Source: Durusdinium trenchii (taxonomy: Eukaryota > Sar > Dinophyceae > Suessiales > Symbiodiniaceae). From it: a stretch of DNA of 64,000 nucleotides. Shown here in pieces: positions 23,200 to 36,400 of this stretch. Within the stretch, counting starts at the first letter, position 1. The number at the start of each line of letters is the position of its first letter. The stretch is taken from positions 456,391 through 520,390 of the forward strand of contig CAXAMN010029027.1 in NCBI GenBank assembly GCA_963970005.1. Reading direction: 5' to 3'. A model generated the notes under the pieces. That model made no database searches, was not told the origin of the DNA, and saw only the letters and a list, made by a program, of their open reading frames with translations. A program made the position numbers and the translations under genes.

Positions 23200-26100
23200 C
23201 CGCGGAGAACTCGTCCGCGGCCTTTGTTGGGGTCGAAACATGACGATATTTTCGGTGAAACCTGGTGAAACTCTATATATACTCACAGGTGTGTTCACGC
23301 AAAAAAAGGAGAAACTGCTCTTCCCAAAGAATATTAAAGAATCTTGGAGGCCTTAACTCATCTACAGTTACACGATATTACAAGTGCAGTCATCCCGAAT
23401 ATCCTTTGCTCTAGGTCTATAGGTTGCTTCCCTCACCCCCCACCCCACACAAACTCGCATCCAAGCGTCGTGGACATGAGGCACGGGCGGAGCCGCTGGC
23501 GCCGCGATCGGCGCTGCGATCGGCGCCGCGGGCGCCTCGATCGCGGGCGGAAGCACCAGGTTCTCGGCGTCGGAGTCCGCGTGCACCTGGTGTGCCGTGC
23601 GGAATCCGCGGCATCCGCGGCCGTTTTGAACGTCCTTTCATCCTGGCAGATTGAAAACACATGGCAGCTGGAATGTTGGAGTGATGTCCTGTTGGAATGT
23701 TGGTAGTTCCCCAATGAAGGTCTCAAACATGCGGAAGTAACCATCCGAACCAATACACCTTCGAGGACTCTCGGAGCACCCCACAGCCCACCGCAAGAAG
23801 GAGCAAAGCAGCCCATATGTATGTAGAGTGTGTGTATATATATTTATATATATATATAATAAATATATGTACAACTATACCAGGACCCACAAGGTTCATG
23901 GACACCCCTCAACCTCGAACTTCAAGGGGCTATAAATAGACACCCCTTGGGGGGTCTGTTACAAGTTACTCCTTCCACCTCCAGTCCTCAACCCCTCTTA
24001 CCTGCTAATACCGTATTAGCCATCCAACTAGCCAAGCACCTGAGCATTTTCCGAAGGGCCATGATATTCGAGACGCCCACACACAGCTCTTAGTCAAACA
24101 GCTTTGGCTTTTCTGAACAAAAGAGTTTGGTTTGGAGTGGAGCCATCACTCTCCCAGGCACCGGGAGAAACGCCACGTGATGATCATGAAGGCCATCATG
24201 GCTTTCTTCACCTGATCTCTGGCTGGCAGAAATCTGGGCAATGGCGGCACACCAAAGGCAGGCAGGAGAAGGTTGATTGGCATCCAAAGCTAGCTAGCCA
24301 ACTTGCGGGCTGTCTACAACAGGTTGGGATACCAAACTCACGTTGACGGGCACAATACAGATTGGAACACGGCACTCATCGACCAAACGACTGGTGGCAA
24401 AAAGGTAATTAGTTATTCAGGGCTGGGAAAAGACTTGTGAACGCCTGTTGATCCTAATCACACCTACCTTAAGCCTTGGCCACGCCGTCTCCAAGTGGTT
24501 CGTTCAGCACTTTTTGATGCTTCCCAAGTCGGTCACCGGTCACCGAGCCCACGGTACATCTATCAAAGCCGTCTCCGTTCGGCACGGACCGCGTCCCGGT
24601 GCGCCACGCGTCACCACGCGTTCCGCTGGACCGAGGCGCCCAAGGTGTATGAGATCTGACCTTGTGGCTTCTCCTGAGCACAGCCTGGCGGTTCCGCCCG
24701 GCGTAGCACCGGCGACACCGGCTACCTCCAGCATCGTGTCAGAACTGTTGAACCTGCGAAGGCATAGCTATAGCTGAAGCCTAGCAGCTACAAAGACTCC
24801 AAGACCTTTTACAGTACAACATGGATGGCCTGGGTTTTGTAGTCAAGTCCTTAGTAAAGCAATGGTTGTTCGGTAAAGACCCTTGAAACAATGGTGATTC
24901 AAATCCTAGGGTGAACTGAATGCAAATCATTACAGGCCTAACAACCCCACCAGTTCGCCCTGCCACTCCCTGCCTTTGCCCAGGTGCCCGCAACACCACT
25001 CCTGGGCTCTTCTATGCGGCGATTTGCAGCTTTCGTCACCCTCCACAGTTTCTGCCAGCCGCTGAACCCAAGCGATTTGCATGCGGCGTGCTACATGACA
25101 TGCATCAGGAGGGGCCCCTCATCTTTGCGGGCCTGTGCTTTGGAAAAACTGCATGTATGGCGAGAACACTGGCAATCCCTCGTCAAGCAAAGCAGCGGCA
25201 GCAGCAGGCAGCAGCAGCAGTTCAAATAGAAATCTAGCAGTTGCAGTTGCAGCCAGCGCTGGAAGCACCGCCAGCGGCAGCTGGAAAGCAGTCGTGTTAG
25301 ATTCCGATGGTCGCACCACGCTCGCCTGGCCTGCTTCTTCAGGGTCCAACCGGTCTGCCAGGATTGAAAGCCTTCGTCACAGTCATAGCGGGCTTTGACC
25401 GTGGAGAAGCAGCCCACACCTGACACCCACGAGGTCACTGGATTGTCTCCGGTCGGTGGCAACATAGATCGAGAAGGTGATGCCTTTTGGAGATGTGAAG
25501 CATTTGAACGTTTGGGGTCATACTGAGTGGACCAATAGTGGGCCGATCTCTAAAATGCAGCTTGAGCCTGACACTTTTATGTCATGTTCGGCGAACGGGG
25601 CTGATCCATCTATGATGGGATCACACAAGACACGTAAACGCTGTCTTGGGACGACGTGACGCCCATTCTTCTCATGCTTTTCTCCCCTTCCGTCACCAAA
25701 GCCGCCACGTCTTCCGTTGGGCTCCCCCAGCTGTGCCGGCTGCAGCACCAGGCACGGCGCATCTCAGCCCAGCCTGGAGGCATTCCTCTCTCAGGTGTCG
25801 TGAGATGGGTGTGTATTAGGATAGGGAGACCTCCCAAAGATTTGGCTGGAAGAAGGGATGGTTGGGGGTCTCCCTATGAAATACCACACCCAAATGGTTG
25901 AGAAACTATTATCCCTCGGATTGATCATGGTTGAGCATCACCTCCAGCACAGGATCATGTGATGTCAGGTGTTTTGGTTGGATGCTGTCGACCCAAAAAG
26001 CTAAACACATGTGACAGAACATGTTGAAACTAAATATTGATGTGAGTGAGCATCTCTTTAAAAGCCTCTAGATCTGCAAACAGTCTTAGACTGGGCATCA

Positions 26101-28900
26101 GTGTCACAAGTTCGGATCGTCCGCTGAAACCCCGACCAGAAGCCCCAACTGACTACCGAAAACACCAATTCGGAAAGCCAGTCAGCCAGTGTCATGACTT
26201 TGGCACTTGCCATGCTTCATAGTTGTCACAATTTATCACCTCATGGTGTTTTGGGATGTTTTTGGGGGAGGGAGGCCTGTCTTGCAAATTTGCCACTTGG
26301 GTCGAACAGAATGGGCCCAGCTCTGCCCCAGCTCTGAGCTTCATGCTTTTCGACCGATCCACCGCGCTACGCGATCGGGGCCTTCAACATGATCTTTGCC
26401 AGTTGCGCAATCATAAGTGACTCCCATGGTCGTGCTCACCACGACCGGGCTGTGGAGGACTGCTATGTCTGAGGCGCAAATGCCCTGGCCAGGCCGATGC
26501 AGAAATGGCAGGATAAGGATTTACGGAGGCCCCAGCATCAAGACGCCCACCTTCCGCCTACTCAACACCTCTCAGTTAAAGCTCATCTCTAACACATCCC
26601 TGCGTTCAACAAATAATGGTTGATTGGTCGACACGGCCCCAGAGTCCCTTGCCATTGGCGGATGGCACATGACACGGCAAATTCGTACATGCACAATGTG
26701 CCACCATGTGCTGCCCTTGCTTTGGTTCTGGACTATCTGCCCTAGAAGCCAAGAACATGGAGAAGCGGTGCCCTAGGACCCTAGGACAACATCAAAGGGC
26801 CATCACTTGTATACTGTTAAACACATGTAAAGGCCATCAGGTCCTGGAAAACGACGCCCCACAAAACATTGGTAAAACAAAGGGCCTGTTGCCTGATATT
26901 CTACTCCCCCACGGTCGGCCAGGCTTTAATCATGTCCCCGTATGTCCCAGTCCAGATGTTCCAAAAGGTGGAGCCCCAAAGCCACCGATGTCTGGACTTT
27001 GTCGAAACATACCCAGCGGTGAAAGCCTCATGGACTGGATCTCATGTGGCCCGGTATGTTTCCGGTGGCACTGATCTTGCACAAGTGCTCTTAAAAAGGC
27101 ACCCCGAATCAGGTGTCTTTTCCGAATGACGGCTCCAAACACTTCGGAGAGAGAGAGAGAGAGAGTTAGAGCACACCCCTTCCCAGCGCCTGTGAGCTGC
27201 AACAGAATTGCCGCTTTTCCTGGGGCCAATACCTTGGGACCGAGTATCAAAGGTGCCTGGTGTTCCAATTCCATGATTCAAAGAGAAGGCACCAAGAACT
27301 ATGTCCAACCAGGTGCATGTTACCTTCACTGTTTTGCACACGTTGACCTCAAGAGGGATCGGATCTGTGTCCGCGGCATTCTTTGAATCTCGTTGAAGAG
27401 ATTCATGATGGCACCTGTCGACCCCAGGCGACGGGCGCCACGGATCCAGGTCAGACCGGTGTGCCAAAGCGACCTTCTGCAGCACCAAGCTTCACTGGGA
27501 ACATGGAATAGCAGCGTCAACATCGCAGGTGTCCACATAACACCAAAACAAAGCCCTGAAAATGGATCTGGGAAAGTATAGGTATAGACGGCATAGATCT
27601 ATACATGTTGCCTTTTGCCTTTTATGAAGCTATGAGCCTTTAGCATCAAAAAGGTGGTGCACATAGTCATAGGTGTATACACATTATGTGCCATTGCAAT
27701 GACGAGTGTCAAATCAAACACATTTGCTATGATTGTCCTATATAGATTTGCCAGGCTATATACTACCTAATCTACCTATACTATACTATACTATCTTATA
27801 CTATCCTATACTGATACTGATGCTTTGCTTTTGTTACTCCGGGCGGCGCCTTGCCCATGAGCAGCAACCTGAGGCTGATGTTGGTTGGAATAACGACGCA
27901 GCAGCAGGAATTATTGACATGTAAATCAATGGCGCAAGTAGCCTCCAGCAAAAAAGTGATGATCGTTTACAGCTGTTGGTTACTAATTATGGTGCTGCAA
28001 AAATAGGATCTCTAATTCAACATTGTCAAGAGAAAAAATTTTTAAAATATACGTTACCCTTCATCCAAGAGGGCCCGTATGATCTAGTAGCTGACGCATC
28101 CCTCATGCAACACGGACCGGCGGATACCGGCGGACCAGCGGGCCCTGCAATTAAGGGGATGAGCTAGGGTGCGAGGGGAACCAAACAAGTGATTGGCAGA
28201 TTGTTCTCCCCTTCTCCATCCTTTTCCTGTGTAGGTCACTGGGGCTTAGGTTGAAACACACCAACCTCCTTCATTTGCCACACAACGGTCGCTTGGAGGC
28301 GCACGCCCGCATCGCCCTGCTGGCGATCCATGGGGCTGTCACACAGTGCAAATCAAGCACCAATAGAGCCCTTACCTGTGGATGATCGTAATGGCTATGA
28401 CCTCCGGGTTTTAATCGGGTCCGGCACATGTGCCCCCGCCCCCCAAAGAAGAAAAAACCTCTCGGGTCACCCGGCCAGTGCCAGGCCGGCAGCAAACTCC
28501 TCACCTAGGTGAAGCACAAGTGGGTGCAAAAAAGCAGGTCACCAGCTCAGACTTCCGGAACCCGAAGGAACTCTAGAGATCTCTCATCCGAGCCTAGAGC
28601 GAGAGAACCCTAAACCTCCTGAGAAAGTGTTCTGGAGGTTTAGGGGGAAGGCAATATAAGGCAATCATCTGAAAAAATGTGGAAAACCCAGTGCGACTCA
28701 TAGATTCCATTACATCTCCATGACCAGGGACTCTCTGTAGCTAAGGAGGCTCCTCCCCCAAGCAAGCATCCGCATCCCATCCGTGGCTGGCTTTGACACA
28801 GGTTGAACCGTGACGATCAATACATGCATACAGCTTGTCCATCTCCATCTCTTCAACACCAAGGCTCAAGTAACTCTCGGGTCTAGGAGCCTAGGGTCTA
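23200..28900. other. Gene-poor stretch with possible unassigned exons
   Basis: GC-rich islands near 23.45-23.62 kb (alanine/proline-rich minus frame), 24.5-24.75 kb and 26.9-27.1 kb have long open frames on one or both strands, but I cannot decide strand or function. A short CAG-rich run is present near 25.19 kb, an AG dinucleotide run near 27.15 kb, and a 12-bp hairpin at 28611-28648 (ccctaaacctcc against its complement). Confidence 0.4.
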
Positions 28901-28931
28901 TATATGATCACTTTCATCAGTTCCTCTCATG

Positions 28932-29060
28932 TCATTCCATCCCCTCCACCAATTTTCCGGGTCTTTTCACGTCCAGGATGCGGTCCAACGCGCCATCGGA
29001 GTTGGCATCAGCAGCCCAGAGCTGTTGGTCAATGCTGGACTTTAAGGACCTGGCAGCTAT
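28932..29060 (-). CDS. Possible EF-hand-like exon
   Basis: The minus-strand frame reads SSIDQQLWAADANSDGALD. The segment DANSDGALD fits the first nine positions of an EF-hand calcium loop (D, N and D at 1, 3 and 5, G at 6, hydrophobic at 8). The glutamate expected at position 12 is not encoded contiguously, so an intron may interrupt the loop, or the match is chance. Ends are approximate. EF-hand proteins are abundant in dinoflagellates (known). Confidence 0.4.
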   Translation of the reverse strand: MAARSLKSSIDQQLWAADANSDGALDRILDVKRPGKLVEGME

Positions 29061-29799
29061 GGCGGTCGTTTCGCACTCGGGATGGTTTGTTGTTGGGAAA
29101 CGACAGGAGGCCAAGAACCTCTGGTTGGTGACATGTTCTGACCGGGCAACGGAAGGGGATGCTCCTTTTGCTCAAGATTGAGTCCGCCAGTGGGTGTCCA
29201 CAATCTCTTGTGGCACGGCGTCGATCAATGAAGAAACACAGCCCTCCACCTATTTAAAAAACATGGCCTCCCCCCTTTTAACAAAAACTCGGGCGATATT
29301 GTTTAAAATGTTTAAATAGGGGGTCCCTGAAATCGGGGTCGTCCAAAATAGGGTCAGTGGGAGGATCCTTGAATCATTGATTACCCAAAAAGACACCCAG
29401 GAAAACTTTATATAAATCCTTTATTCAACTCGTATCAAAAATTGAAAAATAAAACTCCAGATCGAAGGGTCTTCCCTTTACAAAAGCAACTACAGCTTTC
29501 GAAAGGTGAGTCCGTGCCATTGGGGTAAGGAAAACCTGCTGGTGTAAACGCGGCGTGTCATGGTGGATAGACACGGTGGACAGAGGTGGGCAGCTAGGGT
29601 TGTTTTTGGAACCTCAAAAATTTAGTTGGTAGTTTAGTAGCGGATTTAGAGGGCGGTAATTTAAACACACATATACAGTATAATATATATAAACGGTATT
29701 TAGGGGGTTTCCGACATGGGGCTTTTAATCAAAAAGGGGAGTGGTTTTTAATTAGGCACTGGGGATTACAGTATGTGATGTTCTTTGCTTCTGTGTTTT

Positions 29800-29985
29800 T
29801 CTGCACTTCGACCGGCGATCACCGTTGGAGCCGAAGCACCCATGACGCTGAAGAAAGCCCATCTCGATCTTGGTGACCTTGTGGTCCTCAGCGTTCCAAC
29901 ACCCCATTCCCACGGTCCGAAGACTGAAAGCGGGACCTCTCTGCAAGAGGATTGCCTCCAAGAAGAGTTCCCATATAGTTCAAAG
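29800..29985 (+). CDS. Predicted exon, unknown protein
   Basis: A plus-strand open frame includes KKAHLDLGDLVVLSVP and ends FPYSSK directly before a strong donor (aaag then gtgagg at 29986). No family recognised. Its plus orientation differs from the main genes, so it is either a separate gene or a false call. Confidence 0.3.
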
Positions 29986-30672
29986 GTGAGGTGAGCAATT
30001 CCCATAAGCAGGTTTCACTGACACGGCGCTCACTTTTTGTGCGCACGTCGATCGCATCGGCCGCGGAAAACGCGGTCCAATCTTCGGCATGTGACCAGGG
30101 GCCCTCATGGGGCCCTTGGGGAGGCCCGCGAATCACATGTTGGATGATGTCGGTGGACACAGGGAGAAGCTTAAGTGACCACCTCCCGAATGAGAAGAAC
30201 CTTAAGTGTTCTGGATGCCATTGACCAAAGTGAGAGTGCTCGAAGCTCAAGCCTTGTGATGCCCCGTGGGTGCAAGGAAACATGGAAATGTTTGGAGGTC
30301 TTTGGTTGTCGTTGCCCATGCTGGCAACCAATCTTGAAGGCAACCAGGTGGGGGTTGGGAATGATGAGCCCATGTGCCTTGTACCAAGTAGTTGTCTGCA
30401 ATTCAGTTTTTATCATGCAGCTGGTTGGGACCGCGGGTCAGCACCCAGTTTTGACCATGGTCACATGCCTCCGCTTCCTTTAATTGTCAAGCCTGGGGGT
30501 CTTGTGCCCACAAAGAACGCATTGGTCCTTTCTCAGGTGCAAGCGCGGGGAACCAAAGACATGGACATACCTCGGCGTGCTGGGCAGCTGGACGGGTATG
30601 GGCAAGACTCCCTACAGTATGACTTCGATAATCTTGGATTTGTTAAAGGAACCGGAAAAATAAGGACTAAAA

Positions 30673-30872
30673 AGGGGAGCCCCTAGTAGCGTCCTTGTTG
30701 CCAGTAGTAAGGCCAGGAGCCCNNNNNNNNNNTCCTAGTAGTAAGGCCAGGAGCCCCTAGTAGCTTCTTGTTGCCAGTAAGGCCAGGAGCCCCTAGTAGC
30801 GTCCTTGTTCCTAGTAGTACGGCCAGGAGCCCCTAGTAGCTTCTTGTTCCTAGTAGTAAGGCCAGGAGCTCC
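30673..30872 (+). repeat. Minisatellite around a 10-N assembly gap
   Basis: About four imperfect units built on aggagcccctagtag plus cttcttgttcctagtagtaaggcc. The run is interrupted by ten N at 30723-30732, so the true copy number is unknown. A related motif appears at about 41190-41280. Confidence 0.9.
30723..30732. other. Assembly gap (10 N)
   Basis: Ten unspecified bases inside the minisatellite. The size is probably a placeholder. Confidence 0.99.
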
Positions 30873-33495
30873 CAAAAGGGGACTCACCACAAAAGAGTTG
30901 AATGTTCAACTTACGATCACAATCACTGCTGATTTATGTGTTCTTGCAGATGTTCAACTTCTGAACGGATATGCTCGTATTATTCGCTAATTATCGTCCA
31001 TTGCCCTCCCTGATCACCAGAAATTATTGTCGAGAACCCATAGATCTCCATGACCTCATTTCTCTTCTTATGCAGGAGATGGTCCTCTTCATAGATCTTG
31101 CATTTCAAAAGGGGGGACCTCTTTGTACCAGGCGCCAGGCAGCGGATTGGCATGAACTCCGAAAAGACTGCTGAAACTGAAAGGCCCAGACCTGTAGGGG
31201 GGGTCTCCTCAAAGCCTTGGACGCCCTGCTACCCCAAAACAACAGAAAGGACGAGTCCCATGGCCCCTTCGAACAGCTGGCTCAATCAGTGCTGACCCAG
31301 CAACGCTCGGATGCCCGTGCCGCGCCCCAGGAATTCAGCTGACCAAGCCTCTCCAAAGAACAACACGCCAGGAGGAAGAACCATGAAATGCCGGGATCGG
31401 ATTTCTGCATTTTGGTTTTCATATGTTATATGTTCTTTGTTTTTCAGCCACTGTGGGGATGTGAACACCCATGAAACCCAGGGAAAACGACACAGGAAAC
31501 ACAAAACAACATGTGTTGAGGATCAAGGTCAACAATGACTTTTTTGTGCGCGCGTTGTTTAAATCAATTATTTGTGTTTAAACCTGGATTTGCAACGGTG
31601 CCGATGGATCATCCCTCGAAAAGTGATGATTGGTGGATCGCAAAAGAAGCAGAAGCTCACACTGCATCAACATCAGGGGGGTTGGAGTACGTCGGGACCA
31701 TTTCTTCCGTCGAGCGTCTCTGCTTAAGGTCACTCTCCACTCGCCAACTGGAAAATGAAGAACACCCCGACTTTCTATGCATCCAGGACTCCGGTACTCA
31801 GCCGAGTGGTGCCCTATGGTGCCCTCAAACGCTGAACATGTTCCACCCTCGCGCAGTGCGCGACTGCCTTCCTTTCTCCAGCTGGGTGTGCCACTCAAGC
31901 AGCGACTGGGCTGGGCGGGCCCAGTGGGCCCTATCGTGCGTGCTATGGCCAGGGCGGGAGGGATTAGATCTGACCAATTGGCCGTATTCTTTTTCACCCA
32001 CGAGGGCATGTAATGTATATATATATATATATACTGTGCAGTAACCAACGGCTCAAGGCCAGCTACAGTCCTTCCACTGTTTGCCACATCACGCAATAGG
32101 TGGAGGCTTACAACGCACAAACGGCCTCAGAAGCCTCCACAGTGTTACAAAACCATCCTCAGGGATAGAAGATCTTAGAGCTTTGCACACTTCCCCAGAA
32201 TCAACCTCCGTGAGGATTTGCTGAATTATATACACCAAATGCCAAAACCAATAGCTAAGTGCTCGCAAAAGGCCTCTGTACATGCTTCGGCCGCAGCAGT
32301 GGGTCAAACGGTCAGCTTGTGCCACGGTGCGAAGAACAAAGCTTGGCACCACACAGGCGCACAAGATGTTTCTCAAGCACTGGCACTTGGAACGCCAAAT
32401 ATTCCTGAAGGTGATGCTGGAGGAACACTTCATGCGCTCAACTCAGTATATACAGTAAGGAGTGGTCAAAGGTTCCCCCATGTGAAACATAAAAAGTATC
32501 ATAGGTCGCCTCAGCCTTGTATCTCTACCCAGAGTTCAATGTCATCAAGCAGGTGTGCCGTGTGCCCATAAGAAGAAGATGCAGAATGCGGTTAAACGGC
32601 TCCGCATCAATGAGGTATAGAAGCAACATGCACATGGATGTACATGATGTATACCGGTTATATAAATTTACCGTTCACCAAGCCTGCTCATCTTTGAGCT
32701 CACCTCCAATCATTGGCTGAGCCGCTCTTACCTCTCCTTGTGAACATAGCATAACATAGCAACAAATTCCTGGATCATAGAAACACCTGAACTGAACTTG
32801 CTTGAGGTACGTCTGACTCAAGATCATATGAGACCATGAGACCATGGGACAAAACATCCTCATACACCGCCCACGTCGTCCGTCCTGGTAGAGCGGAGGA
32901 TCCACGTTGACGTGGCCCGGTGCGAGGCCACTCGTTCGGCACCTCCCCGGAGCTGTGTAGACGATACAATCCGTGGACGCCCCATTTCTGAGCTTTGGAA
33001 CAAACTTGTGATACGGACTGCAGCAGCAAGACAGGGCAGTGCTTCGGTGCTTCCGTTAGAACATGAGACATCTGTAAGATGGGTGCACTGTCGGGCTGAA
33101 GGGTTCGACAGGACACTGTCCAGGTCCTTCATTTTAGATATAGGACCAGCATGGTTTGGAGTCTCACACTTGGTCACTTCATATGTTTTCAAATGTTTTC
33201 ATAGTTGTTTTCCTTTCTTCCACTTCGAATCGGTCTTCCTGCGGTTTTGGGACACGCTTCGCTGCTTGCTGCAAGTCTTCGTTCTTTCGCGGCAGTTCCG
33301 AACCCGGCGGGAACCCCGTGGGCCTCCGCGACGCGTTCGGCGAACTCCGAGGCTGCAAAGGAGGCCAAGCTGCTGGGGCTGCGGGTGCTCAGCGTGTCCT
33401 GGTGAGGGCACTGGCGGCAAAGGCCAGTCGAGTTGGGTGAAGGATTCTGAAATTAAAGCATCCAGCCACCAAGCGCTCGTTCCATAGTGATGCCA
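30873..33495. other. No gene recognised
   Basis: Open segments near 31.78-32.0, 32.9-33.1 and 33.3-33.4 kb have exon-like composition but conflicting frames on the two strands. None has a recognisable motif. Confidence 0.4.
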
Positions 33496-36400
33496 TCAAA
33501 AGACAGGCAGGGCCGAAAACCTCTCCACCATTCTCCACTCATCTAATGTCCGGGCCTCCATCGTAGACTCAGGCACATGGGATTTTGCGGGCAAACGTGT
33601 CAACGCCATGGTCACCACTGAGAAGAACATGAGGGTAGCGCCCAGCATTGTCCGCACCCTTATCACTGTTGACTGCGGCAAGGGAAGGGCCAATGAAAAC
33701 TCTGCGCCGGGTTGGAGGGCTAGACTGGAATCAGCTGAGGTCAATTCTGTGGCTGTCGATCTGGCTCTGAAACGCCTTCATTAGGAATTGATGGTACTCT
33801 GTGACTATGTCACTATGCCTTACTACCTGGCATTTTGTTGCACAGCTCTCACAAGTTCTCACAAGCTGAAGGAGCATAGTTCAATGTCTCTCTCCCTCGC
33901 AAATGTCCATGTGCTTGAAACTAGCCGATTCAAAAACGACTTTCACACCAGAATTCAAAAAACTTTGTTATTGCCATCTTCAAGCATACTAACCAGTAAC
34001 AAAGCTCAGAGCATAGAAAATCTGCTAAATACATCCAAGTTGTCTTGGGCACCGAATGAAATACAGCGAAGTCCAACAAATACCTGCCAACCGCTGGGGA
34101 GCTGCCTGCCACCGAACAACCGGGTCCGCATGGTCTTGGTTGAGATTCCCTAATTATCCTAATTGCCATATCCGCAGTGATCTAAATGCTATCTACTCAC
34201 CTGGAACAACCACGAAGACCCCACAAAGCCATATAAAGCCTGCATGGCTGTGGCCACCCCGCCACGTACTCCCCCACGACTCTGCGCGCCGTTCCGACCC
34301 TGTGGTCATTTGGGAGCCGGTCATCAGCGTGGAGCTTAAGGCGGCTGGACACTTCTTGGAAGCCACCATGGTCTCGGCTCCGGCAGTCAACGTCATATCC
34401 GGTGGATCTGGGGCTGGGTGCAAACTAAGAGAAAGGTGCTTGGCGTTCTTGGGCCCAAGCACAAAAAGAAGTCAAGAACCAAGCAAGTTAAACTTAACAA
34501 AGAAAGATTGTTTGGTATCATCATGATAATGTATCATCACTAGGCAAGCCAAATACTCCGCAAAGGACATTGAATACTCGTGGTTTTACTATATAGTATA
34601 CTCGTATGTTGTGCTCTCTGGTGGGTTCCGACCCAAACGCACTCCCTTTCAGCGCCGTCCGGGCGCCAAAAGATTCGCCGCCGAGATGATGACGGTGAGC
34701 CCCAGGAACAGCAGCGCGCTGTTGCCCGGCGAAGCGGTCTCAGGGGAAAACGACGAACCGCGCAGCGCGGGCGAACCGGAAGAACGACCGCCCGAATCAC
34801 CGACGTCCAACGGTTCGACCGACCAGTTCGACTGCTCCAGCAGGGAGGAGTCGAAAACCGGTCGGGTCTCCGGGTACCATGACCGACAGCGACCAGGAAA
34901 AGGAAAAAATCGATAACCTCCTCACACAGGCAAAGAAAGGAGAAACCACGGGATCTATTTACAGTACATCTATTTACATCTATTTACTGTAACTGTAGTC
35001 TCTTGTAGTGCCTTTGGTCCTTTAACTGGAAGGGCTACCAGTACCAGCTAAAGGCTAAAGGTGACAGTTTCAGATTGAAACTGCCAAACAAACATCGCAA
35101 ACATGCCGCGAAAATCTGCAAAACCTTCATCCTCATTCATTCTCCCTCTCTGATGGTGCCTCCCCTCCTTATGTACACTCCAAGCAGCTAAGCTCTGAAA
35201 TCTGCCATCCTTAACAAGTCGTAGAACATCAAACTTGCGATTCGACCGCGGGACCAGTTCAAGAACATCCAGGCGTTCTTAGGACCCACGCGCCCCATCC
35301 ACCCAATCCGCCGTCGCACATTCCACAGAACTTGGTACCGAAACATCCTGGAACCCTCCTGGGAACGGCCAGAGCATCGGGCTGAGCCCCACCATTTCGG
35401 GAAACCAGATCTTAAGCCGCAATTGTCAACAGAAGGACGGCTCAAAGGTCTTTTTTGATGGACCTCATACGCACTTGAAGTCACAGATCTGAAAGAAGCC
35501 TTGCTTGATGTATCTTGATTTCACACCTAGGACCTGGGTGCTCCCCCCACTCAATCCCAGTCTACCTGCCTCCCACACACCCCTTGCCACCATGTAGTGG
35601 GGGCACGGAAGTTGCGCCTATATGTGGCTGAGGCTCAGGCACCGCAAACGCCAAGATCCAAAAGACGATCCACCGCTGGGTCATAGCAGAAGTGCTCAGC
35701 ATCATCGAGGAAGCACCACCCGACCTAATGAACATCCGTGAGCTCTTCGGGCTCAAAACGGGTGACCTCACGGGCCACCCCTAATTAAACGCTTTTTTGG
35801 TGGAAATCGTCAGCTTTAGTGCTCAGCTCGAGGTTCCCCCCCCACAAAAAATAAACCTCCTCTGACTCTCCAACCTTTTTTGCCGAGGAAAAAGTGCTTG
35901 CGCCAAGCCCAGCGGCTTGCGGGCGCAAATGAAGATCCCACCTTGAGCAATTCCTCCGCAGAGCGCCAACATGTTTCCTCGGCGAAGCAACACCAACATT
36001 GAAATGCTCGCATGGCATTCCATGTGCCGAGTTGGATGGGTGAATGTTTCTTGGATAATTACTCTTTCAGAAATCGAACCCAGAGTTGGCGTTGTTGATG
36101 GCCCCAGCTGGACTCAGTGCATGCGTTTGCACTTGTGTCATGTCTGTGGGAGTATGGTATTGAAGATTTGCCAAATAGGTTGGCTCTTGAGACCTATCTG
36201 TTGGATCTATCCTATTGGATGGTGATGGTTAGTAGAGGCCTTGCCCAAAAATAGTGATAATTGTTGACTGACTGTTACAGGTATATAATGGGACAGACCC
36301 TACCTATCTGATCTATCAAGAGCGACCATGAGCGACCATGTTTAAGTTCATTCAGTGAAACCGCCACTCACTCGACCAACGGCATAAGATCATTGAAAAT

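Noticed and set aside
28611..28648. Telomere-like heptamers ccctaaa and tttaggg
   Set aside because: One unit each, arranged as a 12-bp hairpin and not in tandem, so not an interstitial telomere.
34190..34420. Plus-strand frame with WEPVISVEL, recalling translation factors or transporters
   Set aside because: Too short to assign, and the minus strand is equally open inside the transporter locus.
35636..35783. Plus-strand exon candidate ending in a stop (HRWVIAEVLSIIEEAPPD)
   Set aside because: The minus frame at 35643-35724 joins in phase to the transporter exons on both sequence and membrane character, so I take the plus frame to be a shadow.
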